Part shown: piece by piece, positions 33,817-42,297 of the stretch
Layout: each line of letters starts with the position of its first letter
Position numbering within the stretch: the stretch's first letter is position 1
NCBI GenBank assembly: GCA_947487155.1
Contig: CANKVS010000026.1
Location: 1 to 56,130 of the forward strand
Origin: an uncultured Flaviramulus sp.
Lineage (GTDB): Bacteria > Bacteroidota > Bacteroidia > Flavobacteriales > Flavobacteriaceae
Direction: 5' to 3'
Length of the DNA stretch: 56,130 nt
Translations under genes and position numbers: made by a program
The notes under the pieces: generated by a model
Seen by the model: the letters and a program-made list of their open reading frames with translations, nothing else
Databases searched by the model: none
What the model was told of the DNA's origin: nothing

Positions 33817-36183
33817 ATGAAAAAATTAGTAATATTAAGTATGTTATTTACCATAGTATTGTCTGCTCAAGAGCATTATACCGTTAGTGGTATAATTACA
33901 GAAGCTAGCAATGGTGAAACAGCTTTTGGAGCTTCAGTATTTTTAAAAGGTGCTGCTATAGGGGCGGTAAGTAATGAATATGGATTCTTTTCTATTACAG
34001 CGCCAAAAGGCACATATACTTTAGTAATCTCGTATATAGGATTTGCAGATATGAGCAAAGACATTGTATTAGATAAAGATCAAAAAATTAACTTCGAAAT
34101 TATAGAATCCTCAACACAATTGGATGAAGTAATCATAACAGCAGAAGAATCAGAACGTGTAAATATTAGAAATCCGCAAATGAGCGTTTCAAAAATAAAA
34201 GTTGAAACTATAAAAAAGATACCCGTTGTTTTAGGAGAGGTAGATCTCGTAAAATCCATACAACTTTTACCAGGGGTAACTAGTGGTGCAGAAGGTACAG
34301 GCGGATTTAATGTGCGTGGTGGTGCGGTAGATCAAAATTTGGTTTTATTAGACGAGGCCATTATTTATAACACTTCACATTTACTTGGGTTTTTCTCGGT
34401 CTTTAATACAGACGCCATTAAAGATGTTAAACTATATAAAGGCGGTATTCCTGCAAAGTTTGGTGGTCGAGTATCTTCTGTTTTAGATGTCCGTCAAAAA
34501 GATGGCAATAGTAAAGCTTTTAAATTAACTGGGGGTATTGGAATTATTTCTAGCAGACTAGCAGCAGAAGGTCCCGTTTTTAAAGATAAAGGTTCATTTT
34601 TAATAGCGAGTAGGGGCTCTTATGCGCATTTATTTTTAAAAGCAGCAGGAGAAGATAACAGCGCCTATTTTTATGATGTAAATTTAAAAACAAACTATAA
34701 TTTTAATACAAACAATAAATTGTATTTATCGGGATATTTTGGAAGGGATGCTTTTAATTTTGGCGGAAATTTTAAAAGCGGATACGGCAATGCTTCTGGA
34801 AATTTGCGATGGAATCATATTTTTAACGATCGCTTGTTTTCTAATCTTTCTTTAATTTATAGCAAGTATGACTACGAGTTGGAGTTCGATTCTTTTGAAT
34901 TCGATTGGGTATCGTCAATTAAAAACTATAATATTAAATATGATTTTAGTTATTATGTAAGCGATGCTTTTAAATTGAATTTTGGAGCTAATGGCATTTA
35001 TTATCATTTTGATCCAGGAGAAATAAATCCAACAACCGAAACCTCAGCAATAAATCCGTTACAACTAGATCAAAAACGTGCTTTTGAAAGTGGTTTATAT
35101 ATAAGTGCAGAACATAAACTTACAGATAAACTAACAGCTAGCTATGGGTTACGGTATAGTGCGTTTTCAAGACTTGGCGGACAAGTCTTAAGTAATTATG
35201 AAAATAATTTACCAGTACGTTATAATAGCACTTTGGGTATTTATGAAAGCGGTACAGAACTAAGTGAAACTAATTATGAAAAAGGAAAACGTATTATCAA
35301 TTTTGGGAATTTCGAACCCCGTTTGGCATTATCATATCAGCTTAATAAATCATCATCTGTAAAGGCGGGCTATTCTAGAACAGCACAGTATATTCATTTA
35401 TTGTCTAATACCACAGCAGTAACACCTTTAGATGTTTGGACACCTAGCGGAACGTTTATCAAACCTCAATTATCAGATCAATATGCTATAGGGTATTTCA
35501 AAAGTTTTAAAGATAAAATATATGCTTTAGAAGTAGAAACATACTATAAAACTACCGATAATAGAATAGATTATATAGATGGTTCAGATCTAATTGGGCA
35601 AAATACAATTGAAACCGAAATATTAAATGGAGAGGCTAGAGCTTATGGGTTAGAGTTTTTAGTTAGAAAATCTAAAGGCGATTTTACAGGATGGTTAGCT
35701 TATACCATTTCTAAAGCAGAACAACGCACTTTAGGAGGAGCCGCTGGTGGTCCTGGTATTAACAATGGGAATTGGTATAAATCTTCGCACGATAGAACGC
35801 ATGATGTTTCATTAACAGGTAGCTATAAGCTAAATAATAAATGGACATTTGGATCTAATCTTATTTTTCAAACAGGTCGTCCTGTGACTTACCCAGATGG
35901 ACAATACGAGTACGAAGGCTTAAAGATTGCTAGTTTTTCAGATAGAAATTCTAACCGTTTAACGGCTTATCATCGTTTGGATATTTCAGCAACTTTAACA
36001 CCAAATAAAAATGCAAATAGAAAATGGAAAAGTGAATGGGTTTTTGGTATCTATAATGTATATAATCGTAAAAATGCGGCATCTATTTCTTTTGGACAGA
36101 ATAGAGAAACTGGCGCAAACGAAGCCACAAGAACAGCTGTATTTGGTGTAGTACCATCAGTAACTTATAATTTTAAATTTTAG
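33817..36183 (+). CDS. TonB-dependent receptor with carboxypeptidase-like regulatory domain
   Basis: This 788-residue outer-membrane receptor imports a substrate using TonB energy. A signal peptide (about 1-17, ending LSAQ) is followed by a CarboxypepD_reg-like domain at about 20-105 (GIITEASNGETAFGASVFL, VLDKDQKINFEI). The plug domain is near 110-230 (VDLVKSIQLLPGVTSGAEG, GGFNVRGGAVDQN). The beta-barrel runs to the C-terminal aromatic NFKF. There is no FecR-interacting STN domain before the plug. The DUF4249 lipoprotein gene starts four bases later, as in other flavobacterial receptor/lipoprotein pairs, which suggests a partner at the cell surface. The substrate is unknown. Confidence 0.92.
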   Translation: MKKLVILSMLFTIVLSAQEHYTVSGIITEASNGETAFGASVFLKGAAIGAVSNEYGFFSITAPKGTYTLVISYIGFADMSKDIVLDKDQKINFEIIESSTQLDEVIITAEESERVNIRNPQMSVSKIKVETIKKIPVVLGEVDLVKSIQLLPGVTSGAEGTGGFNVRGGAVDQNLVLLDEAIIYNTSHLLGFFSVFNTDAIKDVKLYKGGIPAKFGGRVSSVLDVRQKDGNSKAFKLTGGIGIISSRLAAEGPVFKDKGSFLIASRGSYAHLFLKAAGEDNSAYFYDVNLKTNYNFNTNNKLYLSGYFGRDAFNFGGNFKSGYGNASGNLRWNHIFNDRLFSNLSLIYSKYDYELEFDSFEFDWVSSIKNYNIKYDFSYYVSDAFKLNFGANGIYYHFDPGEINPTTETSAINPLQLDQKRAFESGLYISAEHKLTDKLTASYGLRYSAFSRLGGQVLSNYENNLPVRYNSTLGIYESGTELSETNYEKGKRIINFGNFEPRLALSYQLNKSSSVKAGYSRTAQYIHLLSNTTAVTPLDVWTPSGTFIKPQLSDQYAIGYFKSFKDKIYALEVETYYKTTDNRIDYIDGSDLIGQNTIETEILNGEARAYGLEFLVRKSKGDFTGWLAYTISKAEQRTLGGAAGGPGINNGNWYKSSHDRTHDVSLTGSYKLNNKWTFGSNLIFQTGRPVTYPDGQYEYEGLKIASFSDRNSNRLTAYHRLDISATLTPNKNANRKWKSEWVFGIYNVYNRKNAASISFGQNRETGANEATRTAVFGVVPSVTYNFKF

Positions 36184-36187
36184 CAAA

Positions 36188-37033
36188 ATGAAAACTTTTT
36201 TAAAACATATCATATTACTTTTATGCATGGCGCTAACAGCTTGTACAGATGTTATAGATGTAGATGTTCCTGAAACTGAACCACGATTAGTTGTTGAAGC
36301 TTCGTTAGATTGGGAAAAGGGAAGTTTAGGAAATAATCAAATAGTAAAACTTAGCACATCTATTCCTTATTTTAGTAATCAAACAAACAATAGTGTTACG
36401 GGAGCATCAGTAAAAGTTACTAATACTACCAATAATTCAGAATTTATTTTTACAGATGAAAACGATGGCACGTATAGCATTGCTAACTTTGTTCCAATTA
36501 TAGGACATACATATACTTTAGAGATTGCATATAACAATCAAATTTATACTGCCGAAGAAACTTTGATACCAGTTACAGATATTGCCAATTTATATGAATC
36601 GACAGCAAATGGTTTTGATAATGAAGCCTTAGAAGTTAATATTGATTTTAATGATCCAGTAAATGAAGAAAATTATTACCTCTTTAAATTTCAAGAACAA
36701 GGCGATTTACTTCCAGAACTATTAGATATTTCTGATGAATTTACAAATGGTAATACCATGACTGTTTTTTTTGAAAAAGGCGAAGATGAAGACATTAACC
36801 AAGATGAATTTATGTCTGGTAATGTTGTAGATATTAAAATGTATGGCGTATCTAAAACATACTATAATTACATTAAATTGTTAATAGAACAATATGATAG
36901 CGTTGGCGATCCATTTAGTTCAACTCCAGCAGCTTTAAGAGGGAACTGCGTAAATACTACAAACGTCAATAACTATGCTTTAGGGTATTTTAGGCTCACA
37001 CAAGTAGTAAAAGCAAGTTATACATTTCAGTAA
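36188..37033 (+). CDS. DUF4249 family lipoprotein
   Basis: The 281-residue product has a lipoprotein signal ending at Cys19 (LCMALTAC) and an early beta-rich region with VIDVDVPETEPRLVVEASLDW, the usual start of DUF4249. The middle contains YTLEIAYNNQIYTAEETLIPV and a late helix YNYIKLLIEQYDS. DUF4249 proteins accompany TonB receptors in Bacteroidota and are thought to be surface-exposed partners, but no activity is known. It follows the receptor by four bases. The gap to the sigma factor gene (105 bases) contains the second ECF-type promoter. Confidence 0.85.
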   Translation: MKTFLKHIILLLCMALTACTDVIDVDVPETEPRLVVEASLDWEKGSLGNNQIVKLSTSIPYFSNQTNNSVTGASVKVTNTTNNSEFIFTDENDGTYSIANFVPIIGHTYTLEIAYNNQIYTAEETLIPVTDIANLYESTANGFDNEALEVNIDFNDPVNEENYYLFKFQEQGDLLPELLDISDEFTNGNTMTVFFEKGEDEDINQDEFMSGNVVDIKMYGVSKTYYNYIKLLIEQYDSVGDPFSSTPAALRGNCVNTTNVNNYALGYFRLTQVVKASYTFQ

Positions 37034-37072
37034 ATAGTATAAAAAAATAGACTATCGTATATTTAAAAAAAT

Positions 37073-37101
37073 TATGTGACCTTTTAAAAAAAGAGTGTCT
37101 T
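37073..37101 (+). promoter_or_regulatory. ECF-type promoter before the sigma factor gene
   Basis: TATGTGACCTTTT (37073-37085, with core GACCTTTT) is followed after 11 bases by GTCTT (37097-37101). It matches the sequence at 33555-33584 in TATGnnACCTTTT and GTCTT, with a spacer one base shorter. This is consistent with autoregulation of the sigma factor. Confidence 0.65.
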
Positions 37102-37138
37102 AACATACAAGTAACCATTAAATAGCGATAAGCTAGAT

Positions 37139-37711
37139 TTGAAAACCCTAAAGAATATTAATACATCATCTGATGAAGATTTGGTAAATGCGATTGTTAA
37201 AACTAACGATACATTGCTTTTTGAAATCCTTTACGATAGGTATGCTGCATTAGTGTATAATAAATGTTTTGGGTTTGCAAAAGATGGTGATGAAGCTAAA
37301 GATTTAACACAAGATGTTTTTTTAAAACTCTTTGTTAAACTGGCAAGTTTTAAAGGAAAATCTAAATTTTCAACATGGTTATATGCATTTACATATAATC
37401 ATTGTGTAAATTATGTAACCAGAAATACCGCTAAAAAATTTGAGAAACAAGCCATAGATTATAAAGATATTGAAAACCTCTCGGATGTAGAAAACGATTA
37501 TAGTTTTCAAGATATGAGAGTAGATAAATTAAAAGCCGCTTTAGAACTTGTGTCTCCTGATGAGAAAATGATTTTATTACTAAAATACCAAGACAGTCTT
37601 TCAATAAAAGATATAGCAAGTGCTCTAGATATTGGCGAAAGTGCTGTTAAGATGCGAATTAAGCGTGCTAAAGATAAATTGATAATCGTGTATAATACTA
37701 ACCTTAAATAA
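37139..37711 (+). CDS. ECF-type RNA polymerase sigma factor
   Basis: A 190-residue sigma-70 family factor of the extracytoplasmic function group. Region 2 is LYDRYAALVYNKCFGFAKDG followed by LTQDVFLKLF and a WLYAFTYNHCVNYV core binding helix. Region 4 is LSIKDIASALDIGESAVKMRIKRAK, a helix-turn-helix for the -35 element. It begins at a TTG, because no ATG is in frame near the domain start. Its stop overlaps the ATG of the 57-residue gene (TAATG). No FecR-type anti-sigma gene follows. It probably reads the AACC...GTC promoters found here. Confidence 0.9.
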   Translation: MKTLKNINTSSDEDLVNAIVKTNDTLLFEILYDRYAALVYNKCFGFAKDGDEAKDLTQDVFLKLFVKLASFKGKSKFSTWLYAFTYNHCVNYVTRNTAKKFEKQAIDYKDIENLSDVENDYSFQDMRVDKLKAALELVSPDEKMILLLKYQDSLSIKDIASALDIGESAVKMRIKRAKDKLIIVYNTNLK

Positions 37712-37884
37712 TGGAGAATCCGTTTGAATATATAAACAAGCCTCTTAAGGAAGTTCCAGAAGAACTTAAGGGTAAGGTTATGAACGATATTGCCATGGCA
37801 AAATTACTCATGGAATTAGCAGCCTTGTTTTCATATAATATAGGTCATGTTATTGAATCTGTTATGAAAAATAGGAAAGATTAA
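37711..37884 (+). CDS. Small protein of 57 residues coupled to the ECF sigma gene
   Basis: ATG 37711 overlaps the sigma stop codon (TAATG). The 57-residue product begins MENPFEYINKPLKEVPEEL, has a central helix-forming stretch MAKLLMELAALFSYNIGHVIESV, and ends basic (KNRKD). It has no signal peptide. The hydrophobic stretch is amphipathic rather than a clear membrane span. The position suggests it acts with or against the sigma factor, for example as a cytoplasmic anti-sigma or co-factor. That is inference, and I recognise no named family. Confidence 0.7.
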   Translation: MENPFEYINKPLKEVPEELKGKVMNDIAMAKLLMELAALFSYNIGHVIESVMKNRKD

Positions 37885-37938
37885 AAAATACCAACACATA
37901 TAAAACCAACAGTAACCCTAACTAAAATAGTACCAATC

Positions 37939-38766
37939 ATGGAAAAAGCAACAGAATTTAAGGATATAGTCATGGAGTCTTTAACAACCATGTGGCTTGA
38001 AATAGCAAAAATATTCCCTAGTATAATAGGCGCCTTTTTTATATTATTAATAGGCTGGTTAATAACAAAGCTTGTTGTATGGATTATAAAGAAAGCCTTA
38101 AAACTAGCAAAAGCAAATAAACTTGATGAGGCGTTAAACGATATTGAAATTGTTGAAGGTAAAAAACTTAAGTTTGATACCATTAAAATTGTTTCAAATT
38201 TTGTAAAATGGGTGATGTATATTATGCTAATCATTGTGGTGTCAGATATTATGAATTTAAACATAATTTCTGAACAGATTAGTAACCTTTTAGGATATTT
38301 ACCAAAATTATTTGCAGCTTTAGTAGTATTTACAATAGGTCTTATTTTGGCTAATGTGATTAAAAAGGGACTAAAATCCTTTTTTGAATCGATGGATTTA
38401 TCTGGAGCAAAAATTATAAGTCAAATTGTATTTTTTTTAATTCTAATTTTCACTTCAATAACAGCTTTAAACTTAGCTGGTATAGATACAGAACTTATTA
38501 CAAGTAATATCACTTTAATTTTAGGCGGATTCTTACTAGCATTTGCTCTAGCCTTTGGGTTTGGTGCTCAAAAGGTTGTGGGCGATTTACTAAGAACTTT
38601 TTATGCAAGAAAAACCTATGAGATTGGGCAAGTTATTGAATTTAATAACGTTAAAGGAGAAGTTGAAGCTATTGACGGTATATCGGTAACACTAAAAACA
38701 GAACAAGGAAAATTTGTAATTCCTATTAAAGATATAGTAGAGAGCCAAGTTAAGGTACAGGGTTAA
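37939..38766 (+). CDS. MscS-type mechanosensitive channel
   Basis: This 275-residue channel of the MscS family has three membrane segments: FPSIIGAFFILLIGWLITKL near 26-45, one near 90-106, and the pore-lining TM3 after FFLILIFTSITAL. Its glycine- and alanine-rich TM3 and beta-domain hallmarks are seen in GGFLLAFALAFGFGAQKVVGDLL. A beta domain with GQVIEFNNVKGEVEAIDGISV follows. The channel releases solutes under membrane tension. It follows the 57-residue gene by 54 bases and could be read from the sigma transcript. A strong terminator follows. Confidence 0.88.
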   Translation: MEKATEFKDIVMESLTTMWLEIAKIFPSIIGAFFILLIGWLITKLVVWIIKKALKLAKANKLDEALNDIEIVEGKKLKFDTIKIVSNFVKWVMYIMLIIVVSDIMNLNIISEQISNLLGYLPKLFAALVVFTIGLILANVIKKGLKSFFESMDLSGAKIISQIVFFLILIFTSITALNLAGIDTELITSNITLILGGFLLAFALAFGFGAQKVVGDLLRTFYARKTYEIGQVIEFNNVKGEVEAIDGISVTLKTEQGKFVIPIKDIVESQVKVQG

Positions 38767-38827
38767 TTTTAAGTTAGGGTTAAAATTTGGTTGGTTACTG
38801 CCTGTAAATTAAGCAACTCTTTATGTG

Positions 38828-38875
38828 TCCCTTTCCATTAATCCCGATAACTATCGGGAGGAAAGGGATTTTTTT
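38828..38875. terminator. Terminator with nested hairpins after mscS
   Basis: TCCCTTTCC (38828-38836) pairs with GGAAAGGGA (38860-38868). A second stem CCCGATA/TATCGGG lies inside at 38843-38849 and 38852-38858. A run of seven T residues follows. It sits between the channel gene and the convergent LytTR regulator gene. Confidence 0.85.
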
Positions 38876-38876
38876 A

Positions 38877-39593
38877 CTAAAACTGTTCTAATATGCTTAA
38901 TACGTGTTGTTTGTAACTTCTACTAATTGGTAACGATTTATCTACAATAGTTATTTGTTCGTTTGTAAAAGATTCAATAGTTGTTATAGATATGATATAC
39001 GATCTGTGAATTCTTATAAATGTATCTTTAGGTAATTTTGCTTCAATGGCACTAATAGTTTCTCGTGTTACTATAGTTTTATTTGCTAAATGAATTTTAA
39101 TATAATCGCTATAGCTTTCAATATAAATAATGTCATTAAAATCTATTTTAACCATTACTCGGTCTGAACGCACAAACATAAAATTGTTGTCACTATTAGC
39201 TGTTGTTATTTCTATATGTGGCTTACTATAAACTTTAAAATACGTGTTAACTGCTTTAAGCAAACGTTCAAACGAAATGGGTTTTAGTAAATAATCTACC
39301 GCTTGCAATTCAAAACCTTCAACGGCATAATCGCGGTAAGCTGTTGTGAAGATAATTTTTATGTCTTTGTTAATCGATTTGGCGAAAGAAATTCCAGAGA
39401 TCTCAGGCATATTAATGTCTAAAAACACGAGGTCAATATTATAATTACTTATATAATTAAAAGCCTCCATAGCATTAGTACAACTTGCCAAAACCTTTAT
39501 ACTGCTAATTTTTGCTAGATGTGTTGCAATAATTTCTCTAGCAATAGATTCGTCATCTATAATAAGGCACGATATGGTTTTTGTTTGTTGCAA
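38877..39593 (-). CDS. LytTR-family response regulator
   Basis: A 238-residue DNA-binding response regulator. The receiver domain (about 1-120) has the acidic pocket LIIDDES, the phospho-acceptor Asp59 in LVFLDINMPE, and the switch residues in IIFTTAYRDYAVEGF. The C-terminal LytTR domain (about 140-236) carries MVKIDFNDIIYIESYSDYI, RIHRSYII and PISRSY, which bind DNA as a beta-fold. Its gene follows the LytS-type kinase gene with no gap, so it is the partner. The target is unknown; the divergent ExbB-like gene is a candidate. Confidence 0.93.
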   Translation of the reverse strand: MQQTKTISCLIIDDESIAREIIATHLAKISSIKVLASCTNAMEAFNYISNYNIDLVFLDINMPEISGISFAKSINKDIKIIFTTAYRDYAVEGFELQAVDYLLKPISFERLLKAVNTYFKVYSKPHIEITTANSDNNFMFVRSDRVMVKIDFNDIIYIESYSDYIKIHLANKTIVTRETISAIEAKLPKDTFIRIHRSYIISITTIESFTNEQITIVDKSLPISRSYKQHVLSILEQF

Positions 39594-40646
39594 TTAGCTG
39601 TGTTTTAATTTAAGATTTACTTTAAAAAGGTTTTCAGTAGTGTTAATGGTTAGTGTGTAGTTGCCTTTGTATAACAAATCTAATCTTTTTTTTATGTTTT
39701 CTAAGCCTATACCATTACTGTGTGCTTCAGGTTTTATAAAATTATTTTCAATATAAAAGTGAAGGTTTTCAGTATTACAACTTAAGTCAATTTTTATATT
39801 TAAAACCCCTTTATTAAGATTCCCGTGTTTAAAGCTATTTTCAATAAAAGGGATTAATAACATGGGAGCAACTTTTGCCGTTTCAGAAATGTTATTGCAA
39901 TTAAATGTAATGTTTAGCGTATCATTAAAACGCATTTTTTCTAACTCAATATAATCTTTAATATGATTAATTTCAGTAGTTAAAAGCACAAAAGGCTTAT
40001 CAACTTGATATAGTAAATAATCCAGTAAATTAGAGAGTTTTAGTATCATTTCGGGAGTTTCATTGGCTTTCTTTAAAGCAAACCCGTACATGGTATTTAA
40101 GGTGTTAAACAAGAAATGCGGATGAATTTGCATTTTTAAATAATTTAACTCTTGCTCCTTTAATTTTAGCTGTGTTTCTAAAATTTTAGTTTCTAGTTTT
40201 TTGGTTTTTTCGGTATGTTTTAAATTAAGTTTTAAAAGTTTAAAAGCGCTCACTATTATAACGACTAAATAAACAGCAGTAGCAACAAACAGGAGACTTC
40301 TACTAATAGGTGCCATATTAGCATATTCAAAATTTGATAGATAAATCAATCCATAGAAAACAGAAATAACAATAAGGTATGTCGAAATTGTTATGGTACA
40401 AAAACTATAAAATCCAAATCGAATGTATTGTTTGGTTATAAGATATTCTGGTATTAATTTGTAAATAAAGACATAGGTAGTTGCTATGGTGATAGGCATT
40501 AAAAATAATGAGAATGATAAAACGTAATTGAAGTTGCTATTATTAAACCCAAAAAAATAAGTGTAAAATAAAAGCACACCGCACCAAAAAAGTATGTGCA
40601 ATACTAATTGTCCAAATTTTTTTAAAAAGAATTGTAACGTAAACAT
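39594..40646 (-). CDS. LytS-type sensor histidine kinase
   Basis: A 350-residue membrane kinase of the LytS (His_kinase) group. Four membrane segments lie within residues 14-138. A coiled linker (KLETKILETQLKLKEQE) at about 150-168 precedes the phospho-acceptor motif QIHPHFLFNTLN (His177). A short ATPase domain carries LLIPFIENSFKHG and GIGLENIKKRLDLLY. It probably senses a signal in or near the membrane, because it has no large periplasmic domain. It is directly upstream of the LytTR gene and divergent from the ExbB-like gene. Confidence 0.92.
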   Translation of the reverse strand: MFTLQFFLKKFGQLVLHILFWCGVLLFYTYFFGFNNSNFNYVLSFSLFLMPITIATTYVFIYKLIPEYLITKQYIRFGFYSFCTITISTYLIVISVFYGLIYLSNFEYANMAPISRSLLFVATAVYLVVIIVSAFKLLKLNLKHTEKTKKLETKILETQLKLKEQELNYLKMQIHPHFLFNTLNTMYGFALKKANETPEMILKLSNLLDYLLYQVDKPFVLLTTEINHIKDYIELEKMRFNDTLNITFNCNNISETAKVAPMLLIPFIENSFKHGNLNKGVLNIKIDLSCNTENLHFYIENNFIKPEAHSNGIGLENIKKRLDLLYKGNYTLTINTTENLFKVNLKLKHS

Positions 40647-40709
40647 TGACCTAAATTATATACAATAATAGTATATTTTTTATGTAGGGTTCTTTTTTGT
40701 AGACAGATA

Positions 40710-40760
40710 ACCAAATTAGCTATGGTTTTAGCAATTTGTTATTTTAATTGCTAAATTGGT
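40710..40760. promoter_or_regulatory. Two overlapping inverted repeats in the kinase/ExbB-like divergent region
   Basis: TTAGCAATT (40728-40736) and AATTGCTAA (40746-40754) are perfect inverted repeats. Around and overlapping them ACCAAATTAGC (40710-40720) and GCTAAATTGGT (40750-40760) are inverted with one mismatch. They lie 64 bases before the kinase start and 75 bases before the ExbB-like start, a good place for a regulator, perhaps the LytTR protein. Confidence 0.5.
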
Positions 40761-40834
40761 CATCCATCGCATTTTAATTACTAGAAGGATTAAGCATCTT
40801 ATGTTTGTATCATGTTTAATTAAAACCATTAATT

Positions 40835-41227
40835 ATGAATTTATTATCAATTTTTACGTTGAATGTTTTTGCAGATAGGTTTAGAGAAGGAGGTCCCTTT
40901 TTTATGTCTCTTATTTTAATATGCCTTTTACTTGCCATTGCTTTTCTTGTTTTAGGGTTTTTAAATGTGAAGAAAAACCAGAATAAATCTAAAAAAATGT
41001 TAGGATTAGCCTCAGACACTAGCATTTTGGGCTTGGTATTTGGGCTCTTGGGTTCTATTATTGGTATGATACAAGCTTTTGATGCTATTGAAGCTATGGG
41101 AGATATTAGTAACAGTATGATGGCAGGAGGTCTAAAAGTAGCATTGTTAACCACCGTTTTTGGAAGTATTACATTTATTCTTCCTAGAATTGGAATTATT
41201 GTTTTAAAAGCATTGCAAAAGGAATAG
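40835..41227 (+). CDS. Orphan MotA/TolQ/ExbB-like membrane protein
   Basis: This small protein (130 residues) has three hydrophobic segments, at about 25-44, 61-79 and 102-124. The last two contain LGLVFGLLGSIIGMIQAFDAIE and GGLKVALLTTVFGSITFILPR, matching the pore-forming part of MotA/TolQ/ExbB proton channels. It is shorter than true TolQ or ExbB (about 220-240 residues), and no ExbD/TolR or MotB partner gene is near. Its role is therefore unclear. It is divergent from the LytS/LytTR pair and probably their target. A TATGTTTG -7-like box lies at 40800-40807. Confidence 0.8.
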   Translation: MNLLSIFTLNVFADRFREGGPFFMSLILICLLLAIAFLVLGFLNVKKNQNKSKKMLGLASDTSILGLVFGLLGSIIGMIQAFDAIEAMGDISNSMMAGGLKVALLTTVFGSITFILPRIGIIVLKALQKE

Positions 41228-41253
41228 TTTTATTATATAAAGTCTTGGCATTG

Positions 41254-41287
41254 AAACTCCCTTTTCATTAATTTGAAAAGGGAGTTT
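41254..41287. terminator. Bidirectional terminator after the ExbB-like gene
   Basis: AAACTCCCTTTTCA (41254-41267) pairs perfectly with TGAAAAGGGAGTTT (41274-41287). It separates the ExbB-like gene from the convergent DUF4349 gene. Confidence 0.85.
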
Positions 41288-41303
41288 TGTTTATTTATAG
41301 TTT

Positions 41304-42167
41304 TCATTTTCTGCGTTTTCTTATGTATAAAAAAGCCAATGCCCCAATAATAATTAACGGCCATACATGTATAATTCCAATAAACAGAGATTCAAGAAAG
41401 CTCCAGCCAAAGGAGATCCCCTCTTTAATTTTAGACCAAAACGTTTTATTGTAAGCAGTAGGTTCTTCCTTGTATTCAACAGTTTCATATAAATCAATAT
41501 GAATGGTGCTGTAAGACACTTTGTTTGTTAGATACTTTAGCCTTCCCTGTGCGGCTTCAATCTCTTCTTGTATGATTCTTAATTTGTCTTCAGTTGCTAA
41601 AATATCCTCAACAGTTATGGCATTTTTACGCAAAATAGATTCATACCGCTGTTTTACTTCCAATTTCGTTTTAAGACGTGATTGTATATCAATATACTCT
41701 TCTGTAACATCTTGTGTTGTTATATTTTCATAATCAATAAACTCAACAAAATTGCTTATTGAATCCATCATTGAATCGAAGTGGTGTTCAGGGATTTTAA
41801 TAGTGAAACGGTTTTCTTTTTTATAAAGATTATTTTCAAATCTGAGGTCGGAGATGTAGGCACTATATTTAAATGCTACTTGCTTTATTTGATCTGTTGC
41901 TTTTTTTACATCTTTCACCTTATATTTGGCCTTAGCAGATTTAATTATTTTTAAATGTTTGGGAATAGCATTTGTTGATGCATCTTGCTTTAACACTTTA
42001 GCGGTGTTATCCTGTATTATAGATTCGAAGTCTTCGTTTAGTTCTACTTCAGAAAGACTAATACTTTCGTCATGTTTAGGAACATTATTATTGCAGGCTA
42101 CAACCGCTACAAGCATTACTAAAATGAATACAATTTTAAATACGTTTTTTAATTGATTTGCTTTCAT
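41304..42167 (-). CDS. DUF4349 lipoprotein
   Basis: A 287-residue envelope protein. A signal ends at Cys25 (VAVVAC). A periplasmic region of about residues 60-250 has the DUF4349 pattern: RLRFE-like strands, RFTIKIPEHHFDSMMDSISNFVE, VTEEYIDIQSRLKTK, then a coiled coil near 160-200 (ILATEDKLRIIQEEIEAAQGRLKYLTNKVSYSTI in pieces). A membrane span (SLFIGIIHVWPLIIIGALAFL) at about 262-282 with a basic end places the C-terminus at the inner membrane. The role is unknown. A TAGGTTTG -7-like box is on the minus strand at 42202-42195. Confidence 0.85.
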   Translation of the reverse strand: MKANQLKNVFKIVFILVMLVAVVACNNNVPKHDESISLSEVELNEDFESIIQDNTAKVLKQDASTNAIPKHLKIIKSAKAKYKVKDVKKATDQIKQVAFKYSAYISDLRFENNLYKKENRFTIKIPEHHFDSMMDSISNFVEFIDYENITTQDVTEEYIDIQSRLKTKLEVKQRYESILRKNAITVEDILATEDKLRIIQEEIEAAQGRLKYLTNKVSYSTIHIDLYETVEYKEEPTAYNKTFWSKIKEGISFGWSFLESLFIGIIHVWPLIIIGALAFLYIRKRRK

Positions 42168-42297
42168 AATTTTATATTTTTAAAGTTTACATGGCAAACC
42201 TATTAATGATGTTAGGTGAAGCGTTGTAAAAGCTTTGTATAATACTTGTAAACTATTTTACAATCCCAAAACGCTTTATATTCAATAGATTATCGAT

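Noticed and set aside
37711..37884. FecR-like anti-sigma factor
   Set aside because: The protein is only 57 residues, has no FecR domain and no clear membrane span.
40710..40760. A canonical LytTR direct-repeat binding site
   Set aside because: The sequence is an inverted repeat, not the pair of direct repeats expected for LytTR targets, so binding is left as a guess.
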